Shown piece after piece: positions 6,438 to 13,557 of a stretch of 15,179 bases of DNA (positions within the stretch are counted from its first letter, which is position 1; each line of letters opens with the position of its first letter). The translations under genes and the position numbers were made by a program. This DNA is from Clostridiales bacterium (lineage in GTDB: Bacteria > Bacillota_A > Clostridia > Christensenellales > Aristaeellaceae), in contig JAAYZL010000295.1 of NCBI GenBank assembly GCA_012514855.1, positions 1-15,179 of the forward strand, written 5' to 3'. The notes under the pieces are model-generated. The model was not told the DNA's origin and did no database searches. It saw nothing but the letters and a program-made list of their open reading frames with translations.

Positions 6438-7370
6438 ATGAAGAAAATCTTAGTCCTGCTGCTCACCCTGATGCTGGCCGCATCCATGCTGACCTTCGCC
6501 CACGCGGATGAGATCAAGGTCGCCTTCATCACCCAGTCCCTCGAGAACGCCTCGCAGGCCTACGCCTGGACGCAGTTCCAGAAGTACGCCCCCGAGTACG
6601 GCTTCACCGTACAGGTGTTCCAGGAGGACTACGACCCGCAGAAGGGCGTCGCCGCGATCGGCACCTGCATCGCGGACGGCTACAAGGCCATCTGCATCAA
6701 CCCCACCGACCCGAGCGCCATCATCCCCGCGCTGATGGAAGCGCAGGCGGCCGGCGTCATCGTCGGCATGTACTCCTCGGAGCTGCCGGCGGACTTCAAG
6801 GAGTTCCGCGACTTCATGTGCGGCACCGACGACTACATGGCGGGCGAGGTTGCCGCCCAGACGCTGATGGCCGCGTTCCCGGACGGCTGCAACGTCGTTG
6901 AAATCGGCGGGCAGTCCGGCCACGACGCGCAGATCAAGCGCCACGACGGCTTCGTCGACACGATCGAGGGCACCAACATCAACCTGCTCGACAGCCGCGA
7001 CTGCAGCGCGTGGGCCAGCGACGACGCGCAGGCGATCGCCGAGGACTTCATCGTCAAGTACGGCGAGGAGATCGACGCCATCTACTGCCATTGGGACATC
7101 GGCGCGACGGGCATCATCCAGGCGCTGAAGACCGCCGGCATGGAAGGTGTCTACGTAATCGGCGTCGACGGCTGCAAGGTCGGCTACGACCAGGTCCGCG
7201 AGGGCACCCAGGCGCTCTCCATCGGCCAGTCCTTCTCGCAGATGACGCAGGACGCGTTCGGCAACATCACGAAGATCCTGAACGGCGAGGAAGCCGAGGA
7301 CGTCATCTGGACGGCGCTGGACGTCGTGAACGCCGAGACGATCGACAACTTCCCCTATCCGGAATGGTAA
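6438..7370 (+). CDS. Sugar ABC transporter substrate-binding protein (ribose type)
   Basis: 310-residue periplasmic-binding-protein-like sugar receptor (Peripla_BP_4 type). It should bind the substrate outside the membrane and deliver it to the permease pair encoded downstream. The N-terminus is a classic secretion signal: KK, a hydrophobic run to about residue 20, and an AHA|DE type I cleavage site after residue 23. There is no lipobox Cys, although monoderm bacteria usually anchor these proteins as lipoproteins. The mature part begins IKVAFITQS; YKAICINPTDPSAIIPAL and VIGVDG are typical of the two-lobed hinge fold. The ATG at 6438 has a strong AAGGAGG site (6422-6428), stronger than its neighbours, which fits the high level needed for a binding protein. 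A 15-bp hairpin follows the gene inside the operon. The ligand cannot be named from sequence. Confidence 0.93.
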   Translation: MKKILVLLLTLMLAASMLTFAHADEIKVAFITQSLENASQAYAWTQFQKYAPEYGFTVQVFQEDYDPQKGVAAIGTCIADGYKAICINPTDPSAIIPALMEAQAAGVIVGMYSSELPADFKEFRDFMCGTDDYMAGEVAAQTLMAAFPDGCNVVEIGGQSGHDAQIKRHDGFVDTIEGTNINLLDSRDCSAWASDDAQAIAEDFIVKYGEEIDAIYCHWDIGATGIIQALKTAGMEGVYVIGVDGCKVGYDQVREGTQALSIGQSFSQMTQDAFGNITKILNGEEAEDVIWTALDVVNAETIDNFPYPEW

Positions 7371-7411
7371 AAACTCCGAAGGACGCGTAGCGCGCGTTTT
7401 GAGGACAGCAG

Positions 7412-7445
7412 CCGACTTGCCCCGAATCCGTTCGGGGCAAGTCGG
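7412..7445 (+). terminator. Perfect 15-bp intercistronic hairpin after the binding-protein gene
   Basis: CCGACTTGCCCCGAA (7412-7426) and its exact complement (7431-7445) flank a TCCG loop. No T-run follows (TTCGGGTATGATG), so it is not a standard rho-independent terminator. Strong hairpins between a binding-protein gene and its membrane/ATPase genes are known to stabilise the upstream mRNA and give excess binding protein, and that role fits here. Partial termination is the alternative. Confidence 0.7.
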
Positions 7446-7488
7446 TTCGGGTATGATGCAATAGCTTTCGCAAGGGGGATGCGCTCAG

Positions 7489-8970
7489 TTGGATAAGCAG
7501 AATAACGGCAACATCCTTGTCGTCAAGGGCGTATGCAAGCGCTTCGGCGGCGTCATCGCACTGGATCATGTCTCCATCGAGGTGCCTCGCGGCGGCGTGT
7601 ACGGCATCGTCGGCGAAAACGGCGCGGGCAAATCGACGCTGATGAAGATACTGTCCGGCGTCTACGTCAAGGACGAGGGCACCGTCATCTTCAACGACAA
7701 GGTCGTGGAAAAGACGACGCCCTTCGACGCGCTGAAAAACGGCTTGAGCATCATCTACCAGGAGTTCAACCTCGTGAACTCCATGACCGTGGGCGAGAAC
7801 ATCTTTCTGGGCCGCTTCAGCGAGGTCGGCGGCATGCGCGGCACGCACAGGAGGGCGCGCGCGCTGCTCGACAGCATCGGCTCTTCGATCGATACATACG
7901 CGACCGTCGGAAGCCTCAGCGCTTCGGAAATGCAGATGGTGGAGATCACGAAGGCGCTGTCCTTCAACTCGAAGCTGATCATCATGGACGAGCCCTCGAG
8001 CTCCCTGACCAGCGAGGAGCTCAAGCGCCTCGGGGTCATCATCAACCAGCTTCGCGACAAGGGCATTTCGATCATCTATATCAGCCACAAGCTGGACGAA
8101 ATCTTTGAATACTGCGACATCGTCACCGTCATGCGCGACGGCCATGTGATCGACACGAAGCCGGTGGACGAGATCACGCGCGCCGAGATGATCGCCAAGA
8201 TGGTCGGGCGCAGCATTGAAAACGAATATCCTCCCCGGGCGCACGCGGTGGGCGAACCGCTGCTGGAAGTCCGGAATCTGAATACACACAAGCTCAAAGA
8301 CATCAGCTTTACGCTGCACAGGGGCGAAATCCTCGGCCTCGTGGGGCTGGTCGGCGCGGGGCGCACGGAAATCGTGCGCGCGATCTACGGCGCGGACAAG
8401 GCGCACGGCCATGAGATTCTGCTCGGCGGAAAGCCGGTCAAAATCCGCAGTCCGCGCCAGGCGAAGCGCGCGGGCTTCGGCCTCGTGCCGGAGGACCGCC
8501 GGCGCCAGGGACTGATCCTGCCGTTTTCGGTCGAAAAGAACATCACGATGGCCGCGCTCGAAAAGCTCACGCGCTACGGCGTCGTCAACGGCGCGAACGA
8601 GAGGAAGATCGCGCAGCGGCAGATCAAGGCGCTCGCGATCAAGACGCCGAACGCGTCGATCAAGGTCGGGAATCTCTCCGGCGGCAACCAGCAGAAGTGC
8701 ATCGTCGGCCGCTGGCTGGAGCTGGAGCCGAAGATACTGATTCTCGACGAACCGACCCGCGGCATCGACGTCGGCGCGAAGTACGAGATCTACGTGCTGA
8801 TGAACAGGATCGTCCGGGAGGGCGGCGCCATCATCATGATCTCCTCGGAGCTTCCGGAGGTGCTCAACATCAGCAACCGCGTGCTGACCATCTGCGAGGG
8901 CCGCATCACCGGCGAGTTCATCCCGGAAGTGGATTCGGCCGAAGCGATCATGGACAGGGCCATCGGCTGA
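7489..8970 (+). CDS. Sugar ABC transporter ATP-binding protein with two nucleotide-binding domains (RbsA/MglA type)
   Basis: 493-residue fused double ATPase, the usual length, powering sugar import on the inner face of the membrane. Domain 1 has a canonical Walker A, GENGAGKST (residues 42-50), Walker B LIIMDEPSSSLT and switch ISHKLDE, but its signature reads LSASEMQ (143-149) with Ser in place of the conserved Gly. Domain 2 has the family-typical degenerate Walker A GLVGAGRTE, the EDRRRQGL segment, a canonical signature LSGGNQQK, Walker B ILILDEPTRGIDVG and ISSELPEVL. Because each ATP site pairs Walker A of one domain with the signature of the other, one site is fully consensus and the other degenerate. 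The start is TTG at 7489, 9 nt after AAGGGGGA; an ATG at 7479 is in another frame and stops after five codons. It lies between the binding-protein and permease genes. Confidence 0.94.
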   Translation: MDKQNNGNILVVKGVCKRFGGVIALDHVSIEVPRGGVYGIVGENGAGKSTLMKILSGVYVKDEGTVIFNDKVVEKTTPFDALKNGLSIIYQEFNLVNSMTVGENIFLGRFSEVGGMRGTHRRARALLDSIGSSIDTYATVGSLSASEMQMVEITKALSFNSKLIIMDEPSSSLTSEELKRLGVIINQLRDKGISIIYISHKLDEIFEYCDIVTVMRDGHVIDTKPVDEITRAEMIAKMVGRSIENEYPPRAHAVGEPLLEVRNLNTHKLKDISFTLHRGEILGLVGLVGAGRTEIVRAIYGADKAHGHEILLGGKPVKIRSPRQAKRAGFGLVPEDRRRQGLILPFSVEKNITMAALEKLTRYGVVNGANERKIAQRQIKALAIKTPNASIKVGNLSGGNQQKCIVGRWLELEPKILILDEPTRGIDVGAKYEIYVLMNRIVREGGAIIMISSELPEVLNISNRVLTICEGRITGEFIPEVDSAEAIMDRAIG

Positions 8971-8986
8971 GAAGGGAGGGAGCAGA

Positions 8987-9958
8987 ATGACGCAGAGAAA
9001 GATCACCCTCGTTCCGTCTTTCATCAAGCAGAACCTGGTGCTCGTGGGCATCGTCGCGCTGATCGTCGTGACGTCGATCGTCCAGCCGAAGTTCCTGAGC
9101 TCGGCGAACCTGACCAACGTCATGCGCCAGCTCTGGCCGCTGCCGTTTGTCGCCCTGGGCATGACCTTCGTCATCATCGGCGGGTTCATCGACCTTTCGG
9201 TCGTGGGCATCATCTCGCTGTGCAGCGTGATCACCATGTACATGATCAACCCGCTCGGGCAGGTGGGCGCGATCCTCGTAGGCATACTCGCCGGCGCGCT
9301 GCTGGGCTATCTGAACGGCTTCATACTCACGGCCTTCGGCGCGCAGATTCAGGCGGAGGTGCTGTTCATCACCTACGGCATGAGCTCGATCTACATGGCG
9401 GTGGGACTTCTGTTCACGAACGCGGAGACGATGCGCATCGAGCGCAGCCTGAAGCCCTACGGCATCTTTACGGAGCTCGGTTCGGGCACCGTCTTCGGCG
9501 TGATCCCCACCGTGCTGCTCGTGTTCCTCGCGCTGCTGGTCCTCATGCACCTGTTTCACACAAAGACGCTCGTGGGCCGCGGCATATCGCTCATGGGCGG
9601 CAACCGCGAGGCCGCGTTCCTGTCCGGCTTCAACGTCAAAAACAGCATGCGCCTCGTATATACCATCAGCGGCATCATGTCCGCGATGGGCGCCATTTCG
9701 CTGATGTCGAGAACCACCATCGCGAGCGCCACCAGCGGCGTCGGCTATGAGACGACCGCGATACTCTGCGTGGTCGTGGGCGGCACGACGCTCAAGGGCG
9801 GCAAGGGAAGCGTGCTGCGCACGATGTTCGGCGTGGTGCTCATCACGCTCCTGGGCAACTGCATGAACATGCTGAACCTGTCCACCTACATGCAGACGGT
9901 CATGCGCGGCGCCGTGCTCGTCACCGCGATATGGCTTGACAACCGCAGGGAACTGTAA
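8987..9958 (+). CDS. Sugar ABC transporter permease 1 (RbsC family)
   Basis: 323-residue integral membrane protein with many hydrophobic helices, of the ribose-type permease family (BPD_transp_2). It forms half of the substrate channel with the next gene's product. Family features include FVALGMTFVIIGGFIDLSV in the second to third helix region, LGYLNGFIL, and the late VVVGGTTLKGGKGSVL segment that precedes the last helices. The usual GGIDLSVGS motif reads GGFIDLSVVGI, losing the Gly after V, so this subunit is somewhat diverged. The ATG at 8987 follows GAAGGGAGGG 16 bp after the ATPase stop. Two distinct permeases rather than one homodimer is typical of several members of this importer class. 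Confidence 0.93.
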   Translation: MTQRKITLVPSFIKQNLVLVGIVALIVVTSIVQPKFLSSANLTNVMRQLWPLPFVALGMTFVIIGGFIDLSVVGIISLCSVITMYMINPLGQVGAILVGILAGALLGYLNGFILTAFGAQIQAEVLFITYGMSSIYMAVGLLFTNAETMRIERSLKPYGIFTELGSGTVFGVIPTVLLVFLALLVLMHLFHTKTLVGRGISLMGGNREAAFLSGFNVKNSMRLVYTISGIMSAMGAISLMSRTTIASATSGVGYETTAILCVVVGGTTLKGGKGSVLRTMFGVVLITLLGNCMNMLNLSTYMQTVMRGAVLVTAIWLDNRREL

Positions 9959-9970
9959 GGGGGCGGCATT

Positions 9971-10945
9971 ATGACGAATACTGTGGTTTCAAGGGTCTGG
10001 AAGGCCGTTTCCAAACAGAAGGCGGTTCTCGCCATCCTGGGCATGATGGTCCTGATGCTGTTTTTCAAGACGAATTTCTATACGCGGGGCAACTGGATGA
10101 ACCTGCTCAAATCCGCGGCCATCCTCGAGATCGTGGCCTTCGGCGTGTCGGTGGCCGTCATCTGCGGCGGCTGCGACCTGTCCGTGGGCGGCACGCTGAG
10201 CTTAGGCGGCATCGTCGCGGTGCTCCTGATCAACGGGGGCCAGCCGATCTGGATCGCGTTCGTCGCCGCGGTCATCGCGGGCGCGCTCGTCGGCTTCGTC
10301 AACGGCTTTTTGGTCGTCCACCAGAAGACCGAGCCGTTCATCATCACGTTGGGCATGGGCATGCTCCTCAAGGGCGTCGCGCAGCAGCTGACGGACGCGC
10401 ATCCGCTCACGAGCAAGGTCGTGGCGTTCATGAAGATTTCCAACATGAAGTTCTCCATAGGCCGCGGCGACATTCCGATCCTCATCGTCTACATGGCGGC
10501 GCTGTTTATCGTGTTCTTCTGCCTCATGCGCTTCACGAGCTTCGGCCGCAATTGCTACGCGATCGGCGGCAACTACGAGGTCGCGAAGAACTCCGGCATA
10601 CGCGTCGTCGCGATCAAGTGGACGGCCTTCATCATCAGCGGCGCGACGGCGGCGCTCGCGGGCGTGCTGCTGGCGTCCCAGATGAACGGCGGCTCGTCCG
10701 TCTACGGGGACACCACCGGCATGACGGTCAACTGCGGCGTGGTCGTCGGCGGCACGTCGTTCGCGGGCGGCGTCGGCGGCATCCTGGAGAGCTTCATCGG
10801 GCTGTTCGTCATGCAGCTACTGAACAACTGCATGAACATGCTCGCCATCGACGGCTTCTATCAGAAGCTCCTGACGGGCATATTGATCGTGCTGATCATC
10901 GGCTTCGACTGCTTCTTCAGAATGCGCAAGCGCGAGCGCACATAG
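9971..10945 (+). CDS. Sugar ABC transporter permease 2 (RbsC family)
   Basis: 324-residue membrane permease, paralogous to the preceding one and probably its heterodimer partner. It carries the canonical CGGCDLSVGGTLSLGG motif, VGFVNGFLVV, PFIITLGMGMLLKG and the late VVVGGTSFAGGVGG segment. An N-terminal cytoplasmic tail with several basic residues (RVWKAVSKQK) precedes the first helix, and the C-terminus ends in a basic tail (RMRKRERT), consistent with cytoplasmic ends. The ATG at 9971 lies 12 bp after the previous stop, with the AAGGGGGCGG ribosome binding site overlapping that stop codon, so the two permeases are translationally linked. Confidence 0.94.
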   Translation: MTNTVVSRVWKAVSKQKAVLAILGMMVLMLFFKTNFYTRGNWMNLLKSAAILEIVAFGVSVAVICGGCDLSVGGTLSLGGIVAVLLINGGQPIWIAFVAAVIAGALVGFVNGFLVVHQKTEPFIITLGMGMLLKGVAQQLTDAHPLTSKVVAFMKISNMKFSIGRGDIPILIVYMAALFIVFFCLMRFTSFGRNCYAIGGNYEVAKNSGIRVVAIKWTAFIISGATAALAGVLLASQMNGGSSVYGDTTGMTVNCGVVVGGTSFAGGVGGILESFIGLFVMQLLNNCMNMLAIDGFYQKLLTGILIVLIIGFDCFFRMRKRERT

Positions 10946-10972
10946 GGTTTCGTCAAAAGGAGTGTTCGGTCC

Positions 10973-11851
10973 ATGAAGGAGCAGAACTATCTGGATCATC
11001 TGGTGGGCGTGTTCGGCCAGCCCGTGGCGGAGAATCCCGGCGCGGTCATTCAGGACGCGGCGTTCCGGGCGATGGGGCTCGAGCGGTGGCGCTTCCTGAC
11101 GCTGGACGTCGACAGGGACGCGCTCGGGGACGCCATTCGCGGCATGAAGGCGTTCAAGATGCACGGCATCAACTTGACGATTCCGCACAAGATCGCGGTC
11201 ATGCGGTATCTCGACGAGGTCTCCGAGAGCGCGAAATTGATCGGCGCGGTCAACATGATCGTCAACGACGACGGCCGGCTCTTCGGCGACAACACCGACG
11301 GCAAGGGCTTCATGCTGTCGCTTGCGGAAAGCGGCGTCGACGTCAAGGGTAAAAACTGCGTGGTCTTCGGAGCCGGCGGCGCGGCGCGCGCGATCTGCGT
11401 GGAGATGGGCCTCGCGCTCGTCGGCGGCATCACCATCGTCAACCGGCCCGAGGACAGGCGTCTGGGCGATGCGCTGGTCGAAATCCTCCGCAGGAACACG
11501 AAGGCGGAGATTTCCTACGTGGACTGGGACGGCCCGTTCCGCATCCCCGCGGGGACGGACATCGTCGTCAACGCGACCTCGGTGGGCCTGTATCCGAACG
11601 TCGAGGACATGCCGAACATCGACCTCGATTCCATCGCGCCCGACATGTTCGTGCAGGACGTGATCCCCAACCCCACGATGACGGCGTTCATCCGCGAGAT
11701 GCAAAGGCGCGGCGTCCCCTGCGCGACGGGCGCGGGCATGCTCGTCAACCAGGCGGCGCTGAACATCGAGATGTGGACGGGCCGAAAGCCCGACAAGGCG
11801 GTCATGCACCGGGCGCTGGAGGAAGCGCTTGATACCAATCCAAAATATTAA
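10973..11851 (+). CDS. Shikimate/quinate dehydrogenase-like oxidoreductase with altered substrate pocket
   Basis: 292-residue enzyme of the AroE/YdiB family. The catalytic pair is kept: Lys73 in NLTIPHK and Asp109 in GDNTDGKG. The nucleotide-binding loop is GAGGAARA (residues 133-140), followed by VNRPEDRR, where an acidic or basic residue after NR decides NAD or NADP use. The N-terminal motif that in true shikimate enzymes reads GxPxxHSxSPxxHN reads GQPVAENPGAVIQD, so both carboxylate-binding Ser residues are replaced, by Asn21 and Gly23, and the His is Glu20. The protein therefore probably oxidises or reduces a different polyol or cyclic sugar-like compound, with shikimate an unlikely substrate. 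It is the last gene of the kinase-transporter operon, 27 bp after the permease, with AAAAGGAGTG before the ATG. Position and altered pocket argue for a catabolic role rather than aromatic amino acid synthesis. Confidence 0.88.
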   Translation: MKEQNYLDHLVGVFGQPVAENPGAVIQDAAFRAMGLERWRFLTLDVDRDALGDAIRGMKAFKMHGINLTIPHKIAVMRYLDEVSESAKLIGAVNMIVNDDGRLFGDNTDGKGFMLSLAESGVDVKGKNCVVFGAGGAARAICVEMGLALVGGITIVNRPEDRRLGDALVEILRRNTKAEISYVDWDGPFRIPAGTDIVVNATSVGLYPNVEDMPNIDLDSIAPDMFVQDVIPNPTMTAFIREMQRRGVPCATGAGMLVNQAALNIEMWTGRKPDKAVMHRALEEALDTNPKY

Positions 11852-11887
11852 TTCCTCGTCGTGCCGGGTCTTTTCGCGCACGGCGGC

Positions 11888-11992
11888 CCGTTCAAATCTT
11901 CGTTTTGAACGGACCGGTCGCAGAGCGACTTTGATTGCCTTCGGCAATCAAACCTCACTTTGTCGCTCTCCGCTCAACGTAGCGCTGCTACG
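11888..11992. repeat. Hairpin-dense intergenic element
   Basis: Four perfect inverted repeats are packed here: CCGTTCAAA/TTTGAACGG (11888-11912), TTTGATTGCC/GGCAATCAAA (11930-11952) nested within AGAGCGAC/GTCGCTCT (11922-11969), and CGTAGC/GCTACG (11978-11992). GTCGC/GCGAC (11917-11929) is a competing alternative fold. No credible protein is encoded. The 236-bp gap holding it separates the dehydrogenase from the aldolase gene. It looks like an interspersed palindromic repeat or a structured RNA, but I do not recognise a named family. Confidence 0.5.
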
Positions 11993-12022
11993 CCTCGCTC
12001 CGGCTCCTAGTGCTGCATCGAA

Positions 12023-12056
12023 AATCCCTCGGCCCTTTGGAGGGATTAATATTTTT
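12023..12056 (+). terminator. Rho-independent terminator of the kinase-transporter-dehydrogenase operon
   Basis: AATCCCTC (12023-12030) pairs perfectly with GAGGGATT (12040-12047) around a 9-nt loop, followed by AATATTTTT. It lies only about 32 bp before the aldolase start. No convincing separate promoter is visible for that gene, so partial readthrough may feed it. Confidence 0.7.
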
Positions 12057-12087
12057 CCTTGGTAAGCAATAATCCGAAGGGGGCGGG

Positions 12088-12822
12088 ATGATGAAACCGG
12101 ACAAAAAGGCCGCGGAGATGACGGTCAGGGAGCTGGCGAAATACATCGATCAGTCGGTGCTGAAGCCCGAGTTCACCGAGGCGGAGATCCGGAAATACAT
12201 CCGGGAGGGCATCGACTACGGCTGCGCCACCGTCTGCATCAACCCCGCGTCGCTTCCGATCGCGTCGGAGATGTGCCGGGGCACCGAAACAAAGGTCTGC
12301 GTCGTCTGCGATTTCCCGTTCGGGCTCTCCACGACCGCCTCGAAGGTTCTGCAGGCGGAGGAGTACTGCAGGAGCTACGGCGTCTATGAGCTGGACATCG
12401 TCGCGAATTACGGATGGCTTCGCAGCGGGAAATACGACGCGGTCACGGAGGACATCAAGGCCGTCGCGGAGGTCTGTCACAGATACGGAACCGCCGTGAA
12501 GGTCATCATCGAGACGGATTCGCTGAGCCGGGAGCAGATCGTGGAGGGCACGCGGTGCGCCGTGCGCGCGGGCGCGGATTTCATCAAATCCTCGACCGGG
12601 TTCTTCGGCGGCGGCGACAATGTGGGCGCGACCCCGGAGGTCGTGGCGCTCATGATGGAGGCGGGCGAGGGCAAGATCAGGGTCAAGGGCTCCGGGTGCA
12701 TCCGCACGCGCGAGCACTTCCTTCAACTCATCGACATGGGCATCGACCGCATGGGCGTCGGATATCGCTCGACCCCGGTCGTGCTGGGATGCGCGCCCGA
12801 GGCGGCAAGGGAGATGCGCTGA
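12088..12822 (+). CDS. DeoC-family (deoxyribose-phosphate aldolase-like) class I aldolase
   Basis: 244-residue TIM-barrel aldolase, near the usual length for the family. The catalytic set is present: Asp103 in ELDIVANYG, the Schiff-base Lys167 in ADFIKSSTGF and the proton-relay Lys200 in IRVKGSGCIRT. DQSVLKP and DFPFG are also family-typical. Differences lie in the phosphate-binding strands: the usual SGGIRT is SGCIRT (Cys204 for Gly), and the usual RIGTSxG is RMGVGYRS, losing the Thr-Ser pair. I infer retro-aldol cleavage of a related compound, with deoxyribose 5-phosphate uncertain as substrate. The ATG at 12088 (or the adjacent ATG at 12091) follows GAAGGGGGCGG. It lies downstream of the transporter operon across a terminator, and converges on the racemase-family gene. 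Confidence 0.87.
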   Translation: MMKPDKKAAEMTVRELAKYIDQSVLKPEFTEAEIRKYIREGIDYGCATVCINPASLPIASEMCRGTETKVCVVCDFPFGLSTTASKVLQAEEYCRSYGVYELDIVANYGWLRSGKYDAVTEDIKAVAEVCHRYGTAVKVIIETDSLSREQIVEGTRCAVRAGADFIKSSTGFFGGGDNVGATPEVVALMMEAGEGKIRVKGSGCIRTREHFLQLIDMGIDRMGVGYRSTPVVLGCAPEAAREMR

Positions 12823-12838
12823 CATCTCAACCGACCCC

Positions 12839-12884
12839 GACGATTGACCCCGCGCCGTTTCGTCGGCGCGGGGTCAATATCGTC
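12839..12884. terminator. Bidirectional hairpin between convergent genes
   Basis: TTGACCCCGCGCCG (12844-12857) pairs perfectly with its complement (12864-12877) around TTTCGT, and flanking GACGA/TCGTC extends the stem past a small bulge. It lies between the aldolase stop (12822) and the stop of the opposing gene (12899). It lacks a clear T-run on either strand, but its position and stability suit a shared transcription end. Confidence 0.65.
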
Positions 12885-12898
12885 AACTATGTTCGGGC

Positions 12899-13555
12899 CT
12901 ATTCCCCGAGCACATCCTTCAGCTGCCGAATTCCGCTCTCGATGCTGGTCAGCACCGGGACGCCGAGCCCCGAGAGGCGCGGCGCGAGCGAGGCCATGCT
13001 GCACTGCGCGAGCGCCAGCACGTCGCACTCCCGCGCGGCCCGCTTCGCGGTGTCGTACACGATCTGGTCGTGCAATTCCTGATCGCGCCGCTGAAACAGC
13101 GCCGCGTGCGCGCCCTCGCAGAAATAGACCTTGATCTCCCCGGGCTCGCCCCTTTCCGCCGCGGCCGTCTCGAAGGTCCGGCGGGACGGCTCGAGCGTCG
13201 AGACGGCGGTGGCGACGACGCCGATGCGCCTCCCGAGCGACGCGGCCTCCCTCGCCATCGGCCGGTCGATGTGGAACACCGGGATGCCGACCGACTTCGC
13301 GGCGATCTCCGCCGCCGGAACCGCGGAGGTGCACTGGTTCAGGATCGCCGCGCAGCCGAGGTTCTCTAAGTGGCGGTAATAGGTCGTCAGCCGGTAGATC
13401 AGATGCGGCGTGACGCCGTCCGCGACGACCTCGGCGACCATGCTGTCGTCGACGATGTTGACCAGTTGATGCCCGGGAAATTGGCGCGCGAACTCGTCGC
13501 GTATCGCGAACACCGTGTTGATGGTCGTGTGCACGATGCCGGCCTTTTTCGCCAT
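12899..13555 (-). CDS. Asp/Glu/hydantoin racemase-family protein
   Basis: 218-residue cytoplasmic protein of the cofactor-independent aspartate/glutamate racemase superfamily, which deprotonates a carbon next to a carboxylate using two Cys. Both are visible: ILNQCTSAVPAAE and LALAQCSMASL. The first strand KAGIVHTTINTV and the closing SIESGIRQL segment fit the fold. Family members include amino acid and hydantoin racemases, maleate isomerase and decarboxylases, so the reaction cannot be named. The start is ambiguous. ATG 13555 is about 9 nt from GGAGGG and is preferred; ATG 13561 overlaps the IclR stop (ATGA) but sits only 4 nt from it. Either way it is translationally coupled to the IclR gene and probably shares its operon. 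Confidence 0.85.
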   Translation of the reverse strand: MAKKAGIVHTTINTVFAIRDEFARQFPGHQLVNIVDDSMVAEVVADGVTPHLIYRLTTYYRHLENLGCAAILNQCTSAVPAAEIAAKSVGIPVFHIDRPMAREAASLGRRIGVVATAVSTLEPSRRTFETAAAERGEPGEIKVYFCEGAHAALFQRRDQELHDQIVYDTAKRAARECDVLALAQCSMASLAPRLSGLGVPVLTSIESGIRQLKDVLGE

Positions 13556-13557
13556 GC

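Noticed and set aside
7479..7496. Five-codon minigene (ATG to TAA) overlapping the ATPase TTG start
   Set aside because: The ATG directly abuts the Shine-Dalgarno sequence, too close for normal initiation. Probably chance, though a coupling role cannot be excluded.
7303..9285. 660-codon open frame on the minus strand opposite the ABC ATPase
   Set aside because: Shadow of the ATPase coding frame; the translation is Asp/Arg/His-rich with no domain, and it spans several plus-strand genes.
11888..11992. CRISPR array or tRNA-like fold in the hairpin-rich gap
   Set aside because: The palindromes differ from each other and are not regularly spaced direct repeats, and no cloverleaf or CCA end is present.
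11829..12065. 78-codon open frame in the gap after the SDH-like gene
   Set aside because: It overlaps the dehydrogenase end, runs through hairpins and the terminator, and has no ribosome binding site or recognisable motif.
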